A DNA stretch of 6,372 nucleotides, from positions 1-6,372 of the forward strand of contig CABQZS010000054.1 of the NCBI GenBank assembly GCA_902468695.1, in the 5' to 3' direction. The position numbers and the translations under genes are program-made. Position 1 is the stretch's first letter. Each line of letters begins with the position of its first letter. This DNA is from an uncultured Collinsella sp. (GTDB lineage Bacteria; Actinomycetota; Coriobacteriia; Coriobacteriales; Coriobacteriaceae). Of this stretch, positions 1-5,350 are shown one piece after another. Under the pieces are notes generated by a model that did no database searches, was not told the origin of the DNA, and saw only the letters and a list, made by a program, of their open reading frames with translations.

Positions 1-968
1 GCGACGGTGGCACCGACCATGGGGTTGTTGCCCATGCCGATGAGACCCATCATGTCGACGTGCGCAGGCACGGAGGAAGAACCGGCGAACTGGGCGTCGG
101 AGTGCATGCGGCCCATGGTGTCGGTCATGCCGTAGGAGGCGGGGCCGGCGCCCATGTTGTCCGGGTGCAGGGTACGACCAGTGCCGCCACCAGAAGCGAC
201 GGAGAAGTACTTCTTGCCAGCCTCGAGGCGCTCCTTCTTGTAGGTGCCAGCAACAGGGTGCTGGAAGCGCGTCGGGTTGGTGGAGTTACCGGTGATCGAA
301 ATGTCGACGTTCTCGTGCCACATGATGGCAACGCCCTCGCGGACGTCGTCGGCGCCGTAGCAGTTGACGGCGGCGCGGGGACCATCGGAGTAGGGGATGG
401 TCTCGACGACCTTGAGCTCGCCCGTGAAGTAGTCGAACTGGGTCTTCACGTAGGTGAAGCCGTTGATGCGGGCGATGATCTGAGCGGCGTCCTTGCCCAG
501 ACCGTTGAGGATAACGCGCAGCGGCTTCTTGCGAGCCTTGTTGGCGTTCAGAGCCAGGCCGATAGCGCCCTCAGCGGCAGCGAAGGACTCGTGGCCGGCC
601 AGGAAGGCGAAGCACTCGGTGTCGTCGGAGAGCAGCATAGCGCCCAGGTTGCCGTGGCCCAGACCAACCTTGCGGTCCTCGGCGACGGAGCCGGGAACGG
701 TGAAGGCCTGGATGCCCTCGCCGATGATGGCGGCAGCCTCAGAAGCGGACTTGGCGCCACGCTTGACAGCGAGAGCGCAACCGAGGGTGTAGGCCCACTC
801 GGCGTTCTGGAAGGCGATGGACTGGGTGTTGTTGACGATCTCACGCGGGTTGAAGCCCTTGTCGGTGCAGATCTGCAGAGCTTCCTCGAGGGAGGCGATG
901 CCGTTGTCGGCGAGGCACTTGTTGATCTTGTCAGCGCGGCGCTCGTAACCTTCGAACGTAACAGTCAT
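1..968 (-). CDS. GGGtGRT-family protein, partial at its C-terminus
   Basis: The frame starts at an ATG at 968-966 and stays open for 322 codons to the left edge. The protein begins MTVTFEGYERRADKINKCL. A glycine-rich GGGTGRT signature lies at residues 260-266, followed by LHPDNMGAGPASYGMTDTMG and a conserved tail ending GMGNNPMVGATVA. This signature names the Pfam GGGtGRT family. From memory, members are about 330 residues long, so only about 10 C-terminal residues should be missing. No signal peptide or membrane segment is visible, so the protein is probably cytoplasmic. A GGGAGGG Shine-Dalgarno site (977-983) sits 8 nt before the ATG and supports this start. The gene follows the NifU-like scaffold gene by 18 nt, so the two are surely co-transcribed. 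That places it in Fe-S cluster metabolism by association only; I know of no demonstrated biochemical activity. Family membership is very secure, function is unknown. Confidence 0.93.
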   Translation of the reverse strand, partial: MTVTFEGYERRADKINKCLADNGIASLEEALQICTDKGFNPREIVNNTQSIAFQNAEWAYTLGCALAVKRGAKSASEAAAIIGEGIQAFTVPGSVAEDRKVGLGHGNLGAMLLSDDTECFAFLAGHESFAAAEGAIGLALNANKARKKPLRVILNGLGKDAAQIIARINGFTYVKTQFDYFTGELKVVETIPYSDGPRAAVNCYGADDVREGVAIMWHENVDISITGNSTNPTRFQHPVAGTYKKERLEAGKKYFSVASGGGTGRTLHPDNMGAGPASYGMTDTMGRMHSDAQFAGSSSVPAHVDMMGLIGMGNNPMVGATV

Positions 969-986
969 AGTTATTTCCCTCCCTTT

Positions 987-1721
987 CTACTCGTGAACCG
1001 GGAACACGCTGGCGACGGAGTGAGTCTCCTCGTCGGTGCGCGGGTCGATGTACTTGGCAGCGTTCTCCCACTGACCATAGTGGCCCATAGCGCCAGCGAT
1101 GGCCTCCTCGGGGGTCTTGCCGGCCTTGACGGCGTCGGTGAACTTGCCGAGGTTCAGGAACTCGAATGCGATGATCTCGTTCTTGTCGTTGAGAGCCATG
1201 CGGGTGACATAGCCCTGAGCGAGCTCGAGGTAACGAGCGCCCTTGGCCTTGGTGCCGAACATGGTGCCGACCTGAGAGCGAAGGCCCTTGCCGAGGTCGT
1301 CGAGGGAGGCGCCCACGGGCAGGCCGCCCTCGGAGAACGCGGTCTGGCTGCGGCCGTAAACGATCTGCAGGAAGATCTCGCGCATAGCAACGTTGATGGC
1401 GTCGCAGACGAGGTCGGTGTTGAGGGCCTCGAGGATGGTCTTACCGGGAAGGATCTCGGAAGCCATGGCGGCAGAGTGGGTCATGCCCGAGCAGCCGATG
1501 GTCTCAACGAGGGCCTCCTCGATGATGCCGTCCTTGACGTTCAGCGTGAGCTTGCAGGCGCCCTGCTGAGGTGCGCACCAACCCACACCGTGCGTAAGAC
1601 CGGAGATGTCGGAAATCTCCTTAGCCTGGACCCACTTGCCCTCCTCGGGGATGGGTGCGGGGCCGTGGTATGCACCCTTGGCAACGGGGCACATGTTCTC
1701 CACTTCCTGTGAGTACTGCAT
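987..1721 (-). CDS. NifU/IscU-like iron-sulfur cluster assembly scaffold protein (GGGtGRT-linked type)
   Basis: A 244-residue cytoplasmic protein beginning MQYSQEVENMCPVAKGAYHG. Residues about 45-100 resemble the NifU N-terminal/IscU fold, with GACKLTLNVKDGIIEEALVE and then GCSGMTHSAAMASEILPGK, which parallels the GCGSAIASSS loop of IscU. Cysteines are C11, C49, C56, C77 and C106. C77 matches the second IscU ligand. The usual first-ligand CGD motif is absent and replaced by C49-APQQGA-C56. The C-terminal half (about 110-244) extends beyond canonical IscU of about 130 residues. The likely role is holding a nascent Fe-S cluster or binding metal, inferred from the fold. The frame could open 28 codons earlier, at 1805, but the ATG at 1721 is preceded by AGAGGAG (1726-1732) and matches the family N-terminus. 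It lies first in a two-gene unit with the GGGtGRT gene. It is not a canonical nifU or iscU, so no symbol is given. Confidence 0.9.
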   Translation of the reverse strand: MQYSQEVENMCPVAKGAYHGPAPIPEEGKWVQAKEISDISGLTHGVGWCAPQQGACKLTLNVKDGIIEEALVETIGCSGMTHSAAMASEILPGKTILEALNTDLVCDAINVAMREIFLQIVYGRSQTAFSEGGLPVGASLDDLGKGLRSQVGTMFGTKAKGARYLELAQGYVTRMALNDKNEIIAFEFLNLGKFTDAVKAGKTPEEAIAGAMGHYGQWENAAKYIDPRTDEETHSVASVFPVHE

Positions 1722-1911
1722 GCCTCTCCTCTCTATCGTGTTGGCGTCCCGTCTGGGGGCCGTGGCTGGCGATTGCCGGGCGACCCTTCGAAAGGGACAT
1801 GACATGCAGCCCCTATAATACCGCGAAATGCACGGAATATTCGGCGAACGGCTCAGTTTTCGTAGCGAGAAGCCCGGAAGTTTTAATTGAAACGGTTTAA
1901 CCCTATGTTCT
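1722..1911 (-). promoter_or_regulatory. Leader and putative promoter region of the NifU-like/GGGtGRT unit
   Basis: This spacer lies between the minus-strand scaffold gene and the plus-strand transposase-like gene. On the minus strand a TATTAT box at 1820-1815 could be a -10 element. No convincing -35 hexamer lies 16-18 nt further upstream (GAATAT or CGAATA occupy that place). Transcription from it would give a leader of roughly 85 nt. Within that leader, 1784-1796 forms a short hairpin: CCCTT pairs with AAGGG around 3 nt. Further upstream, TTGAAAC-G-GTTTAAC (about 1887-1901) is an imperfect dyad of the kind bound by small HTH repressors. The same A/T-rich box reads TATAAT on the plus strand (1814-1819) but also lacks a -35 partner there. 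The promoter call is an inference. Confidence 0.35.
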
Positions 1912-1973
1912 GTGGTCGTGAACTTCCGTAGAGGGGGTCCGTCTTGGGCAAGCTTTTGGTCGGCTCTTGTAAG

Positions 1974-2000
1974 CGTTGCAGGGGTTGACCTGTTGCAACG
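1974..2000. repeat. REP-like imperfect palindrome upstream of the RAYT gene
   Basis: CGTTGCA (1974-1980) is the exact reverse complement of TGCAACG (1994-2000). The arms are separated by 13 nt whose interior can add a few pairs (GG with CC, or AGG with CCT). RAYT-family proteins typically recognise short extragenic palindromes that often sit beside their own genes, which makes this site a candidate. A weaker relative with a TGCA/TGCA core occurs downstream of the gene at about 3140-3155. No second perfect copy is visible in the window, so the REP assignment is tentative. Confidence 0.35.
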
Positions 2001-2062
2001 GTGCCGTTCGCCGCCTGATTACTGCCTTTGGCCGCGCGAGTGTATTGTTTTGCGTGAATGTT

Positions 2063-2091
2063 TTGATGGCACGCTTCAATCGTGCTGTATT
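2063..2091 (+). promoter_or_regulatory. Putative sigma-70-type promoter of the RAYT-like gene, with an internal dyad
   Basis: A TTGATG -35 hexamer (2063-2068) is followed after exactly 17 nt by TGTATT (2086-2091), with a TGC extended -10 motif at 2083-2085. The predicted start near 2098 gives a 5' leader of roughly 27 nt before the ATG at 2125, which fits well. The spacer carries a perfect 5-bp inverted repeat, GCACG (2069-2073) and CGTGC (2081-2085), so a regulator could bind between the two hexamers. The encoded HTH protein itself is one candidate. Promoter and operator are both predicted from sequence only. Confidence 0.45.
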
Positions 2092-2124
2092 GGATGGCAA
2101 GCAGATCCCGGCGAAGGGAGCGCC

Positions 2125-2937
2125 ATGCAGCGCGTTTGGAGAACGGTTACCGGCTTTTACCATGTCTGTGCCCGCGGTACGGGCAAGCGGCTCATCTTTG
2201 AGGGCGATGACGACCGGTGGGAGTTTTTGGAGCTGATGCGCGAGTGCTGCCGCGAGGAGGGCGTGACGGTCGTTGCGTGGTGCCTTATGAACGACCACGT
2301 GGATCTGGTACTCTCGGATTATGAGGACACGATGAGCGCGGCGATGCACCGACTGCTTTTGACGTACGCTCGTCGGTTCAACAAGCGTACCGGACGCTCC
2401 GGGCATCTGTTCCAGAACCGTTTTGACCGGCGCTCACTCGATACCGACTGGCAGGTGATGGAGGCTATTCGCTCTGTACACGCCGATCCGCAGGAGGTGG
2501 GCGTTAGCCTAATCGAGCGTTATCCCTGGAGCAGCTTTCCGGAACATCTACGCGCTTACGACGGTGATGTGGCCGATGCCGCGAGGGGATTTTCTGATCC
2601 TTCTTGCGTGCTTGAGCTTTTTGGCTCTGCCGAGGGCTTTATTGCCTATTCGCTTTCGACGCCCGCCGGCAGTGAGTCAGCGCTGTGCGATATGAAAGAG
2701 ACGGAGTGGGAACGCCACGCCTTTGCCGACAAGATGGCGAAGGAACTCGGGGTTCCGCTTCGCGGGGTTAAAGCCGCACCGCCGGCGCAGCGCGATACCG
2801 TTATTTTTGGATTGCACGATGCCGGTTTTACGGTGCGCCAGATTGAGCGGCATACCGGGATTGGCAAAAGTACCGTCTCTCGTATCGTGCGCGCCCGCGC
2901 GCGAACGGCGATGCGGGCTGGCGGAAACGTGATGTAA
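2125..2937 (+). CDS. RAYT/IS200-like (Y1) transposase-family protein with C-terminal HTH, probably catalytically inactive
   Basis: A 270-residue protein. The N-terminal Y1 transposase-like domain (about 6-145) has the family landmarks GFYHVCARG (10-18), WCLMNDHVDLVL (52-63), GHLFQNRF (93-100) and ERYPWSSF (131-138). In active RAYTs the central motif is H-U-H and the nucleophilic tyrosine begins a YIHxNP-type motif (Y115 in E. coli TnpA-REP, in YIYINP). Here the first motif is H58-V59-D60 and the second is S117-VHADP, so one metal-binding histidine and the tyrosine are both replaced. A helix-turn-helix lies at about 233-255 (AGFTVRQIERHTGIGKSTVS). Single-strand cleavage therefore seems unlikely; DNA or RNA binding may remain. 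The frame is open back to a GTG at 1912, but those 71 codons do not look protein-like. The ATG at 2125 has AAGGGAG (2114-2120) 4 nt upstream and matches the family N-terminus. It is the only plus-strand gene here and has no obvious terminator. Confidence 0.87.
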   Translation: MQRVWRTVTGFYHVCARGTGKRLIFEGDDDRWEFLELMRECCREEGVTVVAWCLMNDHVDLVLSDYEDTMSAAMHRLLLTYARRFNKRTGRSGHLFQNRFDRRSLDTDWQVMEAIRSVHADPQEVGVSLIERYPWSSFPEHLRAYDGDVADAARGFSDPSCVLELFGSAEGFIAYSLSTPAGSESALCDMKETEWERHAFADKMAKELGVPLRGVKAAPPAQRDTVIFGLHDAGFTVRQIERHTGIGKSTVSRIVRARARTAMRAGGNVM

Positions 2938-3535
2938 GGTCGCCTGTTCACCGCAGCTGGGGTCGTCCATACGCCGCAACCAGCGTTCAAAAGCTTGGTA
3001 CGGTAACTGCACTTCTTAATATGCATAGAACAATCGCCATCTTGCATAAATTAACGACTCAGTCCGGGTTTGCCCGTGCCTACCCCCGTCTGCGCCGTGC
3101 AAAAAACGGGGTTTTCAGCATCGTAGTGCTGTCGGCACCGCTGCAATCTTGCAACATACGGGTTCCGAAGCTATTGATCCCCGCCGTTGCGCCCCCGAAG
3201 CACGTGCCTGCGTCCCGTCAGAGCGCGATGCTTGTTCTAAAACACAATATATATGCGCCTAAAGACGTTTATTAACGCTTTCGATGCGTATACACACAGC
3301 TTGGCGTGCTGAATACTCGCAAAAATGCACGCCGCTCCCTATGGGACCCGCCTGCGGTAGGCGCGAAGCGAGTCGGAGCTTCGCAGAACGGGGCTTGGCG
3401 CATTGCTTGGCGGGCCCGGGGTCCTGCCGCAGGCCTTTGGTGCTGTGGAAAACGCCCGTGTTCGTGTCTGGCTGTGTGGCAAATGTCAGACGGGGCGCCG
3501 GACGCGCGGACTTTGTGCGTTCGCGCTCATTAGGT
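2938..3535. other. About 600 bp intergenic region without a recognisable gene
   Basis: No open frame here resembles a protein or has a convincing start and ribosome binding site. What can be seen: a possible plus-strand promoter TTGGTA-N16-TAATAT (2995-3022); a perfect GCACGTGC palindrome near 3200; an A/T-rich stretch at about 3236-3275; a 5-bp hairpin CGCCT-GCGGT-AGGCG (3349-3363); a 7-bp hairpin GCGAAGC/GCTTCGC with an 8-nt loop (3363-3384); and GCCTGCGG (3350-3357) facing its reverse complement CCGCAGGC (3427-3434). The octamer GCTTGGCG occurs at 3299, 3393 and 3405. This could be a non-coding RNA, mobile-element debris or structured spacer. I cannot assign it to a known RNA family. Confidence 0.6.
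3299..3412 (+). repeat. Three copies of the octamer GCTTGGCG
   Basis: The octamer is at 3299-3306, 3393-3400 and 3405-3412. The last two copies form a tandem pair with a 12-nt period (4 nt, CATT, between them). The hairpins at 3349-3384 lie between the first copy and the pair. Function is unknown; protein-binding sites or remnants of a short repeat are possible. Some G/C-rich coincidence cannot be excluded. Confidence 0.4.
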
Positions 3536-3565
3536 AAAAACAGAGCCGCCCGTATCGGGCGGCTC
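3536..3565 (-). terminator. Rho-independent terminator of the suf operon
   Basis: GAGCCGCCCG (3543-3552) and CGGGCGGCTC (3556-3565) form a perfect 10-bp G/C-rich stem around a 3-nt loop. Read on the minus strand, the stem is followed by TGTTTTT (3542-3536), the U-tract expected of an intrinsic terminator. The hairpin starts 33 nt after the sufU stop codon. On the plus strand no T-run follows the stem, so the element appears directional. It should isolate the suf operon from the intergenic region and the NifU-like unit further along. Confidence 0.9.
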
Positions 3566-3597
3566 GGCAATCAAAAACCTTGGATTCGGGGCATAAG

Positions 3598-4032
3598 CTA
3601 CTGGTTTGTTTGCCCCTCGAGCATGCCGTCGAGGGTGCGCCAGGCGAGCTCGGCGCATTTGACGCGGGCGGGCATGTGCGAGATGTCCTGGAGCTGGGCA
3701 GCTTCGTCCAGGTCTTCCAGATCTTCCTCGGAGAGCTGCTCGCCGCGGATCATGGCGAGGAAGAGCTCTGCCAGGCGGTGAGCTTCCTCGACGGTCTCGC
3801 CGGTGATGAGGTCGGCCATGATGTCGGCGCTGGCCTGGCTGATGGCGCAGCCATGACCGGTAAAGGAGGCCTCCTCGATCACGCCCTTCTCGACACGCAG
3901 CTGCAAGGTGAGCTCGTCGCCACAGCTGGGGTTGATACCGTCGTGCTCGTGCGTGGGAGCATCCATCTCGTACTTATAGTCGGGGTGCGAGTTGTGCTCC
4001 ATAAACGTGGTAGAGGTGTACAGATTACCCAT
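3598..4032 (-). CDS. sufU: SufU, Zn-dependent sulfur-transfer partner of SufS
   Basis: A 144-residue protein of the SufU branch of the IscU/NifU-N fold, cytoplasmic. It accepts persulfide sulfur from the SufS active-site cysteine and passes it to the SufBCD scaffold. The Zn/sulfur ligand set of the family is complete: C37 and D39 in NPSCGDEL, C62 in GHGCAISQAS, and C126 in RVKCAELAW. Length matches the usual 140-150 residues. The acidic segment around 98-112 corresponds to the insertion that separates SufU from IscU. The ATG lies inside the end of sufS (8-nt overlap, ATGGGTAA), with GGAG at 4041-4044, 8 nt upstream, which supports this start over the longer open frame to 4125. It is the last gene of the operon, and the terminator follows 33 nt after the stop. 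Confidence 0.95.
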   Translation of the reverse strand: MGNLYTSTTFMEHNSHPDYKYEMDAPTHEHDGINPSCGDELTLQLRVEKGVIEEASFTGHGCAISQASADIMADLITGETVEEAHRLAELFLAMIRGEQLSEEDLEDLDEAAQLQDISHMPARVKCAELAWRTLDGMLEGQTNQ

Positions 4033-5350
4033 TGAACGTGCTCCAAACGTGATGCAGGCCGGCGATGAACTTGTCGATGTCGGCCTTGTCGTTGTAGAAG
4101 GCCACGCTGGCGCGGCAGCAGGCAAGGTTCTCGACGCCCAGCCAGGTGAGCAGCGGCTGCGCGCAGTGGTGGCCGGCGCGGATGCAGACGCCGTCCATGT
4201 CCATGATGCTCGCGACGTCGTGCGGGTGAATTCCCTTGACGTTAAAGCTCACAACGCCGTGGTGGTTGTCCCAGTAGATGGAACCGATGATTTGGACAAA
4301 GTCGAGCTGCATGAGTTCGCCCATCAGATAGTGGACGAGTGCCTGCTCGCGGGCCTGGATGTTCTCGTAACCCACCGTGTTGACCAGGTAATCAAAGGCG
4401 GCGCCCGTGGCGAAGATGCCGGCGGCGTCCTGCGTGCCGGCCTCGAATTTCTCGGGAACGGGCGCCCAGACGGCGTCCTGCTCGGTGACCGAATCGATCA
4501 TCTCACCGCCGGTAAGCACTGGCGGCATGGCGTTCAGCAGGTCCATCTTGCCCCACAGCACGCCGATGCCCATGGGGCCCATGGCCTTGTGTGCGCTAAA
4601 GGCAAAGAAGTCGGCTCCCAGGTCGGCCACATCGACCGGCATGTGCGGCAGCGACTGTGCGCCGTCGACGACCAGATAGCCGCCGTACTTGTGCACGAGC
4701 TTGCCGAGGTTCTTGACCGGGTTCTCGACGCCCAGCACGTTAGAAACCTGACCCACGGCCAGGATCTTGGTCTTGGGGCCCACCTTGGACAGAACCTCCT
4801 CGGTGGTGAGTTGACCGGTCTTGGTGGGGTAGAGGTAGACGAGCTTGGCGCCGGTCTCGCGGCAGACCTGCTGCCACGGAATCAGGTTGGAGTGGTGCTC
4901 CATGATGGTGATGACGACCTCGTCACCGGGCTCGAGCACCGTGGGTGCAAAGCTCTTGGCGACCAGGTTGAGCGACTCGCTCGTGTTGCGGGTGAAGACG
5001 ACCTCGTTGGCCTGGGGAGCGCCGATGAGGTCGGCGATCTGCTGGCGCACCTTCGCGATGGCCTCGGTGGCCTCGACGGACAGCGAGTACAGGCCGCGCA
5101 GCGGGTTGGCGTTCATGCGCTGGTAGAAGTCGCGTTCGGCGTCGAACACACAGGCAGGGCGCTGCGCGGTGGCGGCGCTATCGAGGAAGGCGATCTCGGG
5201 GTGCTGCTGGAACAGCGGGAACTGTGCCTTGTAGGGATTGGTCTCGATGTCGACGGTAGGCCAGCCGCGCGAAGCCTCGTCGCTGGCGTCGAGCTCCATG
5301 GGCTCGGGGGCAGTACAGGTGTCGCATTTAACGTGCTCGGTGTCGATCAT
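4025..5350 (-). CDS. sufS: SufS cysteine desulfurase (group II, PLP-dependent)
   Basis: A 441-residue cytoplasmic class V aminotransferase-fold enzyme that converts L-cysteine to L-alanine and leaves a persulfide on its active-site cysteine for SufU. Visible landmarks are FLDSAATAQRP (55-65), EHHSNLIPW (151-159, with the histidine stacking on PLP), VVDGAQS (227-233, with D229 binding the PLP ring nitrogen), SAHKAMGPMG (252-261, with Schiff-base lysine K255) and RAGHHCAQPL (391-400, with catalytic C396). The enzyme is about 30-35 residues longer than typical SufS (about 405-410). The extra N-terminal part carries a CxxC motif, C9-D-T-C12. The ATG at 5350 overlaps the SufD-type gene's TGA (ATGA) and has GAGGAG (5356-5361) 5 nt upstream, so the extension is probably real. 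The stop lies 8 nt inside sufU. Confidence 0.96.
   Translation of the reverse strand: MIDTEHVKCDTCTAPEPMELDASDEASRGWPTVDIETNPYKAQFPLFQQHPEIAFLDSAATAQRPACVFDAERDFYQRMNANPLRGLYSLSVEATEAIAKVRQQIADLIGAPQANEVVFTRNTSESLNLVAKSFAPTVLEPGDEVVITIMEHHSNLIPWQQVCRETGAKLVYLYPTKTGQLTTEEVLSKVGPKTKILAVGQVSNVLGVENPVKNLGKLVHKYGGYLVVDGAQSLPHMPVDVADLGADFFAFSAHKAMGPMGIGVLWGKMDLLNAMPPVLTGGEMIDSVTEQDAVWAPVPEKFEAGTQDAAGIFATGAAFDYLVNTVGYENIQAREQALVHYLMGELMQLDFVQIIGSIYWDNHHGVVSFNVKGIHPHDVASIMDMDGVCIRAGHHCAQPLLTWLGVENLACCRASVAFYNDKADIDKFIAGLHHVWSTFNG

Noticed and set aside
60..1712. A 550-codon plus-strand open frame
   Set aside because: It runs antisense across the GGGtGRT gene, the spacer and the NifU-like gene. Its composition (repetitive V/G/A/L/D/E) is what the strong G/C third-position bias of the real genes produces on the opposite strand, and it has no family motif.
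1722..1805. 28-codon N-terminal extension of the NifU-like protein
   Set aside because: It lacks a ribosome site and family similarity; the ATG at 1721 has both.
1912..2124. N-terminal extension of the RAYT-like protein from GTG 1912
   Set aside because: The 71 extra residues lack any family similarity, a dyad and promoter lie inside this stretch, and the ATG at 2125 has its own AAGGGAG site.
1903..2406. A 167-codon minus-strand frame overlapping the start of the RAYT-like gene
   Set aside because: It has no recognisable domain, no good ribosome site, and covers part of a well-supported plus-strand gene.
3104..3117. AAAAC-GGG-GTTTT as a terminator for the RAYT-like gene
   Set aside because: The stem is A/T-rich and only 5 bp with a 3-nt loop, the T-run is part of the stem, and it lies over 160 nt past the stop codon.
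3021..3275. 84-codon plus-strand frame in the intergenic region
   Set aside because: It has no ribosome binding site, an unremarkable basic composition and no motif, and crosses the palindromes described there.
2938..3535. CRISPR array or tRNA gene in the long spacer
   Set aside because: There are no regularly spaced long direct repeats and no cloverleaf or T-loop consensus on either strand; the repeated octamer is too short and irregular.
3259..3570. 103-codon minus-strand frame
   Set aside because: Its start lies inside the suf terminator region and its sequence is low-information basic and proline-rich; most likely chance.
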